Source of the DNA: Desmodus rotundus
Taxonomy: Eukaryota; Chordata; Mammalia; Chiroptera; Phyllostomidae
DNA length: 64,000 nt
Direction: 5' to 3'
Assembly: GCF_022682495.2 (NCBI RefSeq)
Contig: NC_071392.1
Coordinates: 69,462,097 to 69,526,096 of the forward strand
Of this stretch, positions 36,860 to 48,529 are shown piece by piece (within the stretch, counting starts at the first letter, position 1; each line of letters begins with the position of its first letter). Both the position numbers and the translations under genes were made by a program. The notes beneath the pieces are model-generated. The model saw nothing but the letters and a program-made list of their open reading frames with translations. It did no database searches and was not told the DNA's origin.

Positions 36860-36873
36860 GGAAGCCATGGCTT

Positions 36874-38044
36874 TTTAAGTTCACTGTTAAATGATCTAAT
36901 CTTATTGGAACATTCCTCATAATAGTCATTGTAGTGCTAGGTAGTGGTTTGGTAGGACCCTAGCTGTATATGGAGTTAAGCCCATGTTTCTGTTTGGCCA
37001 TATTTTGGAACTTCCAATCTGACAGTCACCAAACCAAGTTCTTAGGATATAAAAGTTCTAGTTTGTTTTTTAGTAGGATTTCATCATTCTTTTTCTTTTA
37101 TTTTTCTTCTTAAGTACAGGACAATTGTACTTCCAAGATCCTGATTTTTTACAATATCTGTGAATGTCTGAAAGCAAATCAAAAGGGGTTTGAATGGACT
37201 TTGATTTTTGTTCTAACTTCTGTCCTTCTCTCTTATTAGGGGAATCTTAATGACTAGCTATTATAACAATGTAAGAGCTCTGTAAGAAAAAAAAATCTTT
37301 GTCTTTCAATTTAGAAGATTTTCCAATTAAAAGGATCCATCATTATCTGTCCTTGAGAAGCAGGATCTCAAACCAACACTACAAATGCAAGAAACATCCC
37401 CAAAGGAGAGGGGGAAAAGTTGCAACCCTTCCAAGGAAGTCCATCTAAAAAATATGTGAGGTCCTGTCTTTAAATATCTGTTACAAGACACAGAGAATCA
37501 TGTGCTTTCCCCTTTTTAACAGAATAAGGTTTAAGATTCCCTAAGCTTGGCTCCACAGCCTACTTGCCTACCCCTGAGATGCAGGTGCATCATTCAGTTG
37601 GTGGATATGTAGCTCCATGTCTGTTACTCTGAGTAGAACAGGATAAACACACAAAACTCCTTGAGAGCTTGTCATGGCTGGATGGAGAGCAAGGTACACG
37701 TTGGCAAGTATATCCTCTGGGTGGTAGAAGTCAGAAAGAAAATATTGTCACTAGTCATTAGGCCCAAGCTCTCAGGACATATAACAAAAGAAGAGAAATC
37801 AGACAGATTCAGAGAAAAACAAAATCCATAAGTCTTCATACCAAGTAACCGAGAATCACTAACCCAAGAAACTGGTTAAACAAATATTTTCTCAAGCCAA
37901 TCAAAATTTAAAAGAGAGAAAAAGATTCTCACCACTTTCACTTCCATCAAATCTTACAGACAGAAATCTGGAGGTATGCTGACATGGTAAGAACCCTTAC
38001 TTTCTGCTGGCCTATGTCAGATGCCCCACTGATGAGGGACTAAA
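36874..38044. other. Intergenic, nothing recognised
   Basis: No gene or firm repeat call. Confidence 0.4.
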
Positions 38045-38480
38045 TGTTGGAAAATTTTTAGTTTCAGGTAGAAGGTATGACCCACCCTTACTCCAGGAGA
38101 CCATAAGCAGTTCCACCTTTGTGCCTCAGGAGGACTGCAAGCAGTCAAGATGGTATCCGAGCCATTGTGCTCCAGAAAGAGACACCGACTGTCCAGGACA
38201 CAGATAAAGGTCACCACCCAGGGCTCAGATGAAAGAATGCTGCAGGTTTTTATCTGATTGACATTTTCCCTGAATTCCAAACCCCTTACCTACACTTTTC
38301 TTCTCTTTATAGAAAGGGTTGGTTTAAAATGGAATTTAAGACGTCTGTTAGGGTACAAATCTGCTGTCTTCTCAGATCACCAGCCATCTGAATAAAGTGC
38401 CCGTAAAGATTCAATCCCTGTCTCTGCTTCTCAGGTCTGATAGGTGACAGATAGCATGAATGCCAGCTTTTCTGGTTTCA
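38045..38480 (+). mobile_element. Solo LTR, family A copy 2 (ERV-like)
   Basis: About 436 bp, beginning tgttgg and ending gtttca (TG...CA). It contains AATAAAG within 'ctgaataaagtgcccgtaaa', 'gattcaatccctgtctctgc', and the segments shared with 30672-31148. It probably derives from a gamma-like (class I) ERV by its poly(A)/U5 layout, but the class is inferred. No internal region is adjacent. Confidence 0.75.
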
Positions 38481-38560
38481 CCATGATTTGCTCATCTGCA
38501 GTAGCCTGATGGGTAAACACAGGGTTCCAGCCTGTGAGTTATCCTGCTCACAGCACCGAC

Positions 38561-39025
38561 TGTAGGGGAGGAACAAATTTTGTTCCTTGTTCTCTGCCCT
38601 TAAGAACCTTCTGGCTGGTCTAATAATCAAATAAACATAAGACAGATTAACAAGGGAAAATAACCAAGACATACATGAGAAACTCAGAGACCTACATGCA
38701 CACGATAGAAATCGGGATCTAGGCATATAAGACATTCTGAGCTACAGATGAAGTAATGCACCTTCTGGACTTTGTGGTCATTGTAGAATGATAAGGAAAG
38801 AAGATGTTTAGTAAATAGAGGTCTGCCTGTCATATAGGTAGGTCAAAAAGAGATAATTGCTGATAAGCTCTTGTCATATGCAAGGCCACTGATTTAAATT
38901 CTTCTAGGTAATAAAAGGAAGGACCAAAAGTTTCTTTAGAGCCTGAAGCCAAAATTGCCCTTAGCTCAGAACAATCCGCATATCACAGAAGTACATCTTG
39001 GGGTGATTTGTTCTAAACTCCCACA
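38561..39025 (-). mobile_element. Solo LTR, family B (ERVL-like)
   Basis: Bounded by tgtagg and cccaca, so TG...CA on either strand. On the minus strand it starts 'tgtgggagtttagaacaaat'. Contains 'ggtctaataatcaaataaac' (plus strand), shared with 31535-31790. No clear target duplication. Confidence 0.6.
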
Positions 39026-39354
39026 AACCCAAACATGTAAAACTACATACTATAGTATTTCATTCATATGAAATTATAAGATAGGAAATACTATAGTGAC
39101 AGAAAGAAGATGGGTGTTTTCTAGGGTCCCAGGGTTGAGGGAAGGCAACTGATTGCAAAGGTCATCGGGAAACTTTTTGAGTTGATGCAAGTGTTTTTTA
39201 TCTTCATTTCACTTGTGGTTACATGATTATATACATTTGTAAAAACTCATTGAGATATGGACTTACAATCAGAATGTTTTATCATTTTTAAATTAAACTT
39301 CAATAAAGATGATTTCAAAGAAAGTAAGCAGAAGGTTTCCAAATTGTGGTCCAA

Positions 39355-39752
39355 AGGACGCTGGAGTTATAAGCTGGGTGTTTGTGTCCTCCAAAATTAA
39401 TATGTACAAACCCCAGCCATCAATGCAACGATATTTGTGGATGGGCTTTTGATAGGTAATTAGGTTTCTATTAGGTCAGGAGGGTGGGGCCCCCTTGATA
39501 ATATATGTGTCCTTATAAGAAAGAAAAAGGAGATCTCTTTATCTCTCCAGAAACACATACCAAAGAAACACCATGTGAGTACACTTTGAAAGGAGGGTGT
39601 GTACACTCTATGAAGAGGGATTTCACCAGGAACTACATCTGCCAGCACCTTGATCTTGGAATTCCCAGCCTCCAGGACCATGATGAATAAATTTCTATTG
39701 CTACCCAGCCTATGATATTTCATTATAGTAAACTTAGCTGACTAAAACAACT
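39355..39752 (+). mobile_element. MLT1-type MaLR LTR
   Basis: 'gtgtcctccaaaattaatat', 'ggtaattaggtttctattag', 'gagggtggggcccccttgat', 'ccagcaccttgatcttggaa', 'ttcccagcctccagga' and 'gatgaataaatttctattgc' in the MLT1 order. Confidence 0.85.
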
Positions 39753-39963
39753 GGTAACTCCAGAAAAGACTAATCACTATTCCAAGAAAAACAGGCCATC
39801 TGGTTGTGGAAGCTTGGATAATGTCATGTCATAAATTATTCTCTAAGAACTTTGCAATAAACAAATAGCACATTAAAGAATGTAGGAAATTTCTTGTAAC
39901 AAAAAAGAGAAGATACTTGTTAACTGAGTTGAGAAAAAATTTTTCCATCAAAACTATTAATTT

Positions 39964-41138
39964 CTTCAAGTCCTTTGCCCATTTTTTAATTGGGTTGTTT
40001 GTCTTCCTCGAGTAGAGTCGTGTGAGTTCTTTGGAGTTCTTATATTTTGGAGATCAGGCCCTTGTCTGAGGTATCATTGGCAAATATGCTTTCCCATACT
40101 GTTGGTTCTCTTTTTATTTTAGTGCTGTTTTCTTTAGCCATGCAGAAGCTTTTTATTTTAATGAGGTCCCATTTGTTTATTCTTTCCTTTATGTCCCTTG
40201 CTTTAGTGGATGTGTCTGTGAGGATGTTGCTGCATGGAATGTCTGAGATTTTCCTGCCAATGTTTTCCTCTAGGACTTTATGGTGTTACGACTTATATTT
40301 AAGGACTGAACAGACACTTCTCCAAGGAAGAATACAGAGGGCCCAGAGACATATGAAAAGATGGTCAGCATCACTAGCCATCAGAGAGATGCAAATTAAA
40401 ACCACAATGAGGTACCATCTCACACCAGTCAGAGTGGCCAACATAAACAAATCAACAAACAAATGTTGGAGAGGATGCAGAGAAAAGGGAACCCTAGTGC
40501 ACTGTTGGTGGGAATGCAGACTGGTGAGGCCACTGTGGAAAACAGTATGGAATTTCCTCAGAAAACTAAAAATGGAACTGCCCTTTGACCCAGCAATTCC
40601 GCTGCTGGGATTATACCCTAAGAACCCTGAAACACCAATCCAAAAGAACCTGTGCACCCCAATGTTCATAGCAGCACAATTTACAATAGCCAAGTACTGG
40701 AAGCAACCGAAGTGCCCATCAGCAAACGAGTGGATCCAAAAACTATGGTATATTTACACAATGGAATTCTACGCAGCAGAGAGATAGAAGGAGCTTATGC
40801 CCTTTGCAACAGCATGGATGGAACTGGAGAGCATTATGCTAAGCGAAATAAGCCAGACAGTGAGGGACAAGTACCATATGATCTCACCTTTAATCAACAA
40901 AAGAAAAAAGCACACAAAATATAACCAGAGACATTGAAGTTAAGAACAATCTAACAATAGCCAGAGGGGAGGGAACACTGTGGAGAGAGGGGATTACAGG
41001 AACTACTATAAAGGACACATGGACAAAATCAATGGGGAGGGTGGAGGTTCAGGAGGGAGGTGGGTTCAGCTGGGGTGGGGTGGAGGGATGGGGAGAAAAG
41101 GCAGACAACTGTAATTGAATAACAATAAATTTTTTTTT
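39964..41138 (+). mobile_element. Young L1 with 5' inversion (twin-primed insertion)
   Basis: Flanked by a perfect 14-bp duplication aaaactattaattt (39950-39963 and 41139-41152). Positions 39964 to about 40299 are L1 ORF2 in reverse complement. From about 40301 to 41138 the sequence is forward L1. The inverted block corresponds to the L1 segment immediately upstream of the forward block, and both contain 'aaggact(t)gaa' at the joint. The forward block keeps the ORF2p C-terminus nearly intact, with [18 protein letters not shown] (the cysteine/histidine motif) and [19 protein letters not shown] 3'UTR and 'gtaattgaataacaataaat' tail follow. The high intactness suggests recent insertion. Confidence 0.95.
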
Positions 41139-41546
41139 AAAACTATTAATTTATTGTAGAACAATTTCCCTGAATAAACCAGTTTGGGAAGCTCTTGTGT
41201 CCAATATTCTTCTGAGAAGTTTGTCAGCAAGTGAAATGAGATTGATAGGTCTTTTACCTGATTGGGGAAAAAAATTTAATAAAAACTTTTTATAACCATT
41301 ACTTTGTTTTTTAAATAAACATACAATAAAATGTATCCCTTTTTGAGTTCAGTTCTGTGAATTTTAATACATGTGTAGATTCATGTAACCACCACCACAA
41401 TCAAGATACAAAACAATTGTATCACCCCAAAACTCCCTCAAGCTCAAAATATCCTTGGTAACATCCTGCTCCCATTCCAAACTACTGGCAACTACCAATT
41501 GGTTCTCTGTCACTGTAATTTTTATATTTTCAAGAATGGCATATAA

Positions 41547-41762
41547 CCATGACCTGTCTGGCTCACGTGGCTGAGCATTGTTCCACAAAGCAAAAAGGTC
41601 ACTGGTTCAATTCCTGGTCAGGTCACGTGCCTGGGTTGCAGGCCCATCCCCTGTAGGGGTGCGTGCAAAAGGCAATCAATCAATCAATGTTTCTCTCTCT
41701 CTCTTTCTCCCTCCCCTCCCCTCCCCTCTCTCTAAAAATAAATAAACAAAATCTTTTTTAAG
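41547..41762 (+). mobile_element. VES SINE
   Basis: tRNA-like head 'ctgtctggctcacgtggctg', 'ggttcaattcctggtcaggt', CT-rich tail region with (caat)n, A-rich end. Perfect 11-bp duplication atggcatataa (41536-41546 and 41763-41773). Confidence 0.95.
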
Positions 41763-42134
41763 ATGGCATATAAATAGAATTATACATTATGTAATCCAGA
41801 GACTTGCTTCTTTCACTCGGCATAATGACTTTGAGATTCATCTAAGTCGTCATGTGTCGATAGTTTATTCTTAATTATTGTGCAGAAGCATTCCATGGTG
41901 TGGTTGTACCCAGTTTGTTTATCCATTCACTCACTAAAGGAAAGGCATTTGGGTTGTTTCCAACTCTTTGCAATTCTGAATAGAGCTGCTATAAATATCT
42001 GTGTATAGGTTGCTGTGTTTTTTTTTCTACCTAGTAGTATGATTGCCAGGTTTTGGGAGAGTTTAACTTGGTAACTGCCAATCTGTTTTCCAGAGTAGCT
42101 TTACCATGTTTCACTACCACCAGGAATCCAGAAG

Positions 42135-42930
42135 TGCTGGGAACAGCCCTGCCTGGTTTCAGAAGCTGTAACCCCCCATGGCTAAGGCTGAGTCAGAGAC
42201 CTTGGAACCATAAGCCACTAAGGAGACAAAGCTTATCTCCCTGGCAGGGGCAAAGTCCCTGCCCACTTTACTTTACCCTTCTTGGCCCTGAGCCTGACCA
42301 GTTAGACAATGACAGATAAGATTCCTCAAGGGAGGGACGACCTAAGACAGGCATGGTCACAAAGAGGCCCACAGGGAAGGACTTAGGGGGCTATGGAGAA
42401 AGGGGGTTATGGACCCTCTCCCATCGGCTTTGACATAGCCTGAGTCCTCATTCGGTCTGCAAGCAGTCTCCTAATCTCTTGGGTGCCTTAATTCCTCTGC
42501 CTGACTTAAGCCTGAAATAATGACAGAGGGCAGTGCAGTCCTGTGCTGGAAAAGGCAGATTCCCTGGGGCCATCAGGTCTAAGAAAGAATGTATAAAATC
42601 CTGTGAAACCTGCTTTGCTAATACCCTCAATTTAAATGATAAGGGTCCAAGCCTGAAATGAGTTTGTTTCCCAAAGTCTTACAGCCCTTTAGCTGACTCA
42701 GAATAAGCCCTCAGAGTTCTTTGTTGTCTATTCTTTGATCCTTACTGCCTGACAATGATTGATGAACTTTACCTGTATTCCTGTGCAAATTGAACCCAAT
42801 AAAAGCCCATTGAGGAAAAGGCTCTGAGCCCTTTTCTTTGAGAGATCGGCCACCTTTCCTCCCCAAGCAGATCTTGTCTTGGTAGACTTATTCTCACCCA
42901 TGGGAGCCCTGTGGCTGGAGCCCCCACACA
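42135..42930 (+). mobile_element. Solo ERV-type LTR inside L1, about 800 bp
   Basis: Starts 'tgctgggaacagccctgcct' and ends near 'cacaca' at 42930, giving TG...CA termini. The flanking L1 sequence joins when it is removed (ccagaag ... gttccag). Promoter-like TATAAA lies at about 42594 and a poly(A) signal AATAAA at about 42799. Long length and internal layout fit an LTR. The family and ERV class are not determined and I see only a weak 4-bp duplication (gaag/gaac). Confidence 0.7.
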
Positions 42931-43243
42931 CAGAACAGTTCCAGTTATTCTGTATCCTTACCAGTACTTGGTGTGTATGTTTACTCATATTAATTTTAGA
43001 TATTCTAGTAGATATGTAGAAGTGGTATTAAAATTATGTTATTAATTTATGTTTTCCTGATAGCTAATGAAGTGAAATATCTTTTGGTGTGCTTATTTGC
43101 TTATTGCTTTGTATATAACCTCTGGTGAAGTGCCTTTTCAAGTATTTCTCACATTTTTAATTGGACTGTTTGTTTTCTTTCTCTTTAGTTTTGAGAGATC
43201 TTATATATTCTAGATAGAAGTCTTCTGTAAAATATCTAGAATG

Positions 43244-43445
43244 TATCCCTGGCTTGTGTGGCTCAGTGGATTGAGCACTGGCCTGTGAACCAAAGGGTCA
43301 CCAGTTTGACTCCAGTCAGGGCATATGCCTGGGTTGTGGGCTGGTCCCCTGTAGGGGTCATGCAAGAGGCAACCACACACATGTTTCTCTCCCTCTCTTT
43401 CTCCTTCTCTTCCCATCTCTCTAAAAATAAATAAATATTTTTTTT
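43244..43445 (+). mobile_element. VES SINE
   Basis: 'ggcttgtgtggctcagtgga' head, 'gcatatgcctgggttgtggg', A-rich tail. Imperfect 14-bp duplication aaatatctngantg (43230-43243 and 43446-43459). Confidence 0.94.
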
Positions 43446-44284
43446 AAATATCTGGACTGCAAATATTTTCATTCTACCTGTAACTCCTTTTTTTTTTTAA
43501 TTTCATGAACAGTATCTTCCAGATAGAAAACATTTTTAATTCTGATGAAGTTTAATTTATTAATATTTTTCTTTTATGGGTTGTGCTTTTGATGCCTTGT
43601 TTAAGAACTCTTTGTTTAACCCTAGTTCATGGAGATATTTTCCTGGCTTACTTGTAAAACTTTGTATGGTTTTAAGTTTTAGATTTAGATTTATGATCCA
43701 TTTTAAATTAATTATTGCATAAGATTTAAAGTTATGTCAAGATACATTTTTTGGCCACTTTTTTTTTTTTTTTTTTTTTGCCTATGGTAGTCCAATTGCT
43801 CATTCATGATTTTTGAAAAGGCTACCCTTTCTCCATTGAATTGCCTTTGCATCCTTGTCAAAAATAAATTGGCCACATTTGTGTAGCTCTATTTATAGAC
43901 TACCCTGTCCAATTGATTTACATGTCTGTCTCTTTGCCACTATCACAAAAATCTTGATGCTGTAGCTTTATAATAGGTTTTAAAATCAAGTATTGTGATT
44001 CCTCTAACTTTATTCTTCCTGTGTAAAATTGTTTTAGCTATGCCAGTTCTTTGACCTTCACATATAAATGTTTATATCTCAAAAGAAATCCTGCTGTAAT
44101 TTTGATCAGAATTGCAGGGGGTAAAGGGTGGGAAAAATGGATGAACAGGGTGAAAAAGTACGAACTTCCAGTTACAGAATAAATAAGTTCTGGAAATGTC
44201 ATGTACAGCATGGTGACTATAAGTCATAAGAGAATGGATGATAAATTCCTTGTAGACTAGTTCATGTTAACTAATCTCTCTATT

Positions 44285-44350
44285 CCCATTAAGATCTAGC
44301 ACAGTGGCTAATGCATAATAAGTACTCAAGACACATTTGTTGAATTAATT
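44285..44350 (+). mobile_element. L2 LINE 3' terminus fragment
   Basis: 'gatctagcacagtggctaat', 'gcataataagtactcaagac' and 'acatttgttgaatt'. Confidence 0.6.
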
Positions 44351-47224
44351 AGAGGAAGAAATAAATAGTAATGTGCAGGAATCAAATAGCTGGATATTAC
44401 AGACTCTGATTGTTAAATATTTGGGAGTTTTGAGATCTGGTTATTGTTAGCTGGAAGTCACCAAGATGAGATTTTTTATACCATAAAAATCAGCAAACAC
44501 TATGAAATCAGGGCCTTTTTGAGAAAAGTCAGGGGCGGGGGGGACGGCTGGTTTAACAGCACATCACTGCCTATCACTGCCACTTCTACTCACTCTAATC
44601 TTTTCACCTTGGGAGCATCTATCTTCCTGGTAATTTTAACCTTAGATGTAATAAGCTCTGAGAGTTTGCAAAAGAGGCAAATAGCACCTCATCTATCTGG
44701 GGTATTTGAGTTGTCACAGTGTAAGAAAGGGTTGGAATATGGATGTCTTAAGAGATCTTAAACTGGACTTAGAGATATATGTGTATTTTTTTTCTCCTCA
44801 AACAGTTTTAAGTGCATACCCATATAGCCTTAAGAGAAGCTTAATATTTAAAACTCAGCACTGGTCAAGCAAACCCAAAGCAAAAGCTAAATAAACTCTA
44901 AACTAAAAAACAATAACGATATTATAAATGATACTGGCACAATGCTGGGAGGAGGAGGGAGAGGCTATAAGAGGAGGTTTCAGGAGGCACTGGTAAATAA
45001 GCCAGTGCAGGCAACGCATTTGTGGCAGATCTCCCTACCCCCGGGTGGAGATGTGGCATGTGGAGGTACAGACCTTCCAGTCTAGCCTGAAAAGGACAGG
45101 ATTGTCTGGGAAGCTGGATGCTTTTGGAGCATTCATGGAATTATGGACTGGAAGAGTTAAATGGAGGAAGGGCAGAGACTCAGCCCTCTTTATCTTCCTC
45201 TAGGATCTACCTGGACAATTCTGCTGCAGCTACCTGCATTTTCCCAAAGGATGGTATTTTTAAATAGGAGAAGGAACTCTGGGTGTAGGCTAGGACTGGT
45301 ATGGCCTGGCAGAGGGTGAAAGGGTTATTTTTCTGTGGATGTTTTAGAGGCAACAGGCCCTGAAGCAGAAACCTGCCATTCTTCCAAAATTGTGTAGTTT
45401 TTGAATGAAAGACTTCTTTCATTTTCACCAAACCTCTGCCTCCAGGATTTATGGGTGGCAGGAAGCAGGATCCTATTTGCTGTTTGGTAACACAAATGCA
45501 CATAAAATTCACTGACATTTTGTACAAAACAGTGAAACTCTTTCACCCCATGTAATAGCAGCCTCAGAGCCCGAACAAAAGACACAAATATAATCCTTCA
45601 AACACTTTTACCAACATTTTAAAGCCAAAGTCCAAATATATTGAGCACTACCACTTGTAAGCATTCCCATGGCTCTTACAAAACATTACTCTGACTAGAC
45701 TCTACCAAGAAAAAATATATATATTGAGTGCCTGCCTCATCCCAAGCGCACGGTATTTCAAAACCACTATTCATGCCTCTGGTACTTATTCTAAAGAATC
45801 TTTTTTTCTTCAATTCAATGAGAAAATGCAGTCAAATAGATTGGTTTGGAAAGAGCATTATTAAAAAAAAACAAACTGGTAATTGTTATTGCCTTCTCCA
45901 TGTTGAAAGTCCTTTCAAAAAAACTAGACCCCAGTATGTAACTTGGTGAGCATTTAGAACTAATAGAATTTCTCATAAGTTGGCTACTCACAGGCATTGG
46001 CCCTTATTATTCTTTGAAATATAGTAATAAAAACAAAGAACTCTTTATATTTCTATTTTGTGATGTGCCGCTTAATTTAACCATGAATTTCCCATTCTTC
46101 AGAGGTCAGACCCTAGATCCCCCTGAGGAATTCAATACAGTTTTTTTCTGTAAACTCAAACTAGATAAATCCCTGAAGACTATTAGAAATTTGTGAAATG
46201 AATAGCCCAGGATAAATGAATGGGGTTATAAGACCTGTCTGCTTCAAAATTATGAAGCAGTACTAGATAATTTCCTCTACTCCTTCTCTCCTTCTCTGTG
46301 TCCTTTCAGGCACAGATTTATCGAAAGTGAGAGAAGCTTAAACCCTTCTCTGTCTTATGTACCACTATCACAGCCTCTGTTTCTATGAATGAACCTCAGA
46401 GAAGAATATGTGCATGTTTTTTTCTCATTCACAGAAATGAGATATTTTAATTGTAATGAATTGAAACAACTCTCTCCTTCTACTCTGACCAGACCCCTGC
46501 CACACAGGTGGAGTCATGTGGCAATAGCCACAAGCATTTTGGAGATCTTGCCAAGGAGGAGTGGAGCTAGAAACATACTTAGTTTGGGTTTAGTAAATGT
46601 ATTTATGGTGCACAAGCACTTCCATGAATAGTTATTTCTAGCTAGAAAAGCATAAGAACACCTTCCAGAATATCCTCCCACCACCGTGCAAGCACATCTG
46701 CAATCTGACACAGTGTGTTCAGGATGTGAACAACGTCTGGAACCAGATATATGTGAGCAGCAGAGATGTTATAAGGCTGAAGTATGTGGAGCCAGAAGCC
46801 AGTCAACGGGAAATTATTCTAATTTTAGACATGTAAAATTTAAACAAAGGAGATGATTCTCATTGAAATCTTTGGAAATTACGTTCTTCTGTGAAGAACA
46901 TAATAAGACATTTATGGACAATCATAAATTCACTATACAATTTTAATCTTCTCATGGAAATTATCTGAAATAGTATTTATGACAATTCCTATGACTGTAG
47001 AGTACAAACTTGCAGCAGAACTGTAAATGTTACATTATATGACTCTCAACAGCCAATAAATAAAAATAAATTTCAATTAACCATGTAGATGAAATGCAGA
47101 ACTACCTTTCCATTCTCTTCTTACCAAATGTCATTTCACGTGAAGAAATGATCAAAGGGTCAAAAATACAGATAATAACAATAATGTCATTTTTCTTGAT
47201 TTTGTGGTATTTACCACCTTTTAA
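44351..47224. other. Intergenic, nothing recognised
   Basis: Nearly 2.9 kb with no repeat family that I can name and no gene. Several 60-106-codon frames on both strands lack any recognisable similarity. This is one of the longer apparently unique stretches of the window. Confidence 0.4.
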
Positions 47225-47430
47225 AATGTGTGATTTGTCCCACAGATGTAGATTATAGTAGAGGGAACATAGTCAATAATATTGTGGCAACTACGTATGG
47301 GGCCACGTGGGCACCCGAAGGCTCAGAATGACCACTCTGCAAAGTACACGATTTTCTAACCCCTTTGCTGTACATCTGAAACTAATATAGAATAATGCCG
47401 AATATAAACTGTAATTGAAAAATAAAAAAA
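47225..47430 (+). mobile_element. L1MA-type 3' end
   Basis: 'agtcaataatattgtggcaa', 'aacccctttgctgtacatct', 'gaaactaatatagaataat' and 'aactgtaattgaaaaataaa' match the L1MA/L1MB terminus. Confidence 0.75.
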
Positions 47431-48171
47431 TTTAAACATATGTGTGACTTGTCATTTCTTTTCTCATTCTAAATATTCAGTTTTATACCTAATTGTTTTA
47501 TTCTCTTTCTTAAAGAGGGCCCCTCAAATTGTATAAGCTATAGACCCCACAAATCAGGATTTTCCCAACTTGCCTCTGTGAGTGTGTTTTTGGTGTTTCT
47601 CAATATTTTTCCCACTTCATAAGATTACACAGAGCTTCCCATTAAGAGCATGCCTTCGCCTCCTCAATTCTCACTTTCTTTTTTCCCAGCAAGGAGTTGT
47701 CAATATTCATACCACCACCAAAAATTTCTTGGAAACAGAAATTACAGGATTGGAACTGCAGAAAAGATGATTATAAAGGAGAGCCATGCAATCATGTGAT
47801 CAAACATTAAATAAGGTGTTTAGACTCAATCACACAAAAGGATTTTTCAACCTTGAGATTTCTGTGATTACAAGAACCTGTTCTTTATTTTAATCTATAT
47901 CTTCTTAGGGTTCTCTTCTTTGCTAGAGATTATGAAATACAGCAGTTTGAGCAAAGGCTTAAAGCTAAATATGCCCCAGTGTGTGCTACGTTAACATAAC
48001 ATTGAAAACAGAGCACATTAGGGTGTGGAGATCTGATCTTATTCTAGAACTGCGAGATTCTTCTAAGCAGATATTTACTTTGGGCAAATGGCACCAGTAG
48101 AGAAGGGCACAAACTCATTACAATCAATAGCAGCTGAGCTTCACTTTAAAAACAGAGGGAGAAAACCCTCA

Positions 48172-48358
48172 CAGGGTGTCCAACCTGCAGCCCCATTCCC
48201 CTCAGGATGCCTATGAATGCGGCCCAACACAAAATAATAAATTTACTTAAAACATTATGAGATATTTTTGCAATTACGTGTCTCAATGTATTTACTGTGT
48301 GGCCCAAGACAACTCTTCTTCCAGGGTACCCAGAGATGCCGAAAGGTTGGACACCCCA
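48172..48358 (+). mobile_element. hAT-like non-autonomous DNA transposon (MITE), copy 2
   Basis: Left end cagggtgtccaacct, right end aggttggacacccc. Interior 'gcctatgaatgcggcccaac', 'acaaaataataaatttactt' and 'gtgtggcccaagacaactct'. Same family as 803-1005 but in the opposite orientation. No open frame and no clean 8-bp duplication. Confidence 0.75.
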
Positions 48359-48529
48359 GCAAATATCTGAAATGATATATTCTCTGGGGTTTTAAAAAAT
48401 AAAACCTTAGTGGAGATAGTCAAGTAGTTAACAGATTATAGTACTAAAAAGTCAGCCTGTTTGAGTATAATGGGATAGATCTTTACACAACACTTTAGTG
48501 ATGTCATTCTGTTATAGAGACAAACCCCC

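Larger units (their letters stand above)
41270..44130 (-). mobile_element. Old L1, minus strand, interrupted by an LTR and two VES SINEs
   Basis: Reverse-complement L1M-type 3'UTR (about 41290-42130: 'catgtaaccaccaccacaat', 'cggcataatgactttgagat', 'gggttgtttccaactctttg') continues at 42940-43240 and 43460-44120. The last stretch is ORF2-like on the minus strand, seen in 'gatgctgtagctttataata' and 'gtattgtgattcctc'. Insertions are VES at 41547-41762, an LTR at 42135-42930 and VES at 43244-43445. A T18-like run lies at about 43760. All coding capacity is lost. Confidence 0.8.

Noticed and set aside
40047..40787. 246-codon plus-strand frame, the longest in the window
   Set aside because: It spans an L1 inversion joint: the first third is antisense L1, the rest is ORF2p C-terminus. 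It is not a host gene.
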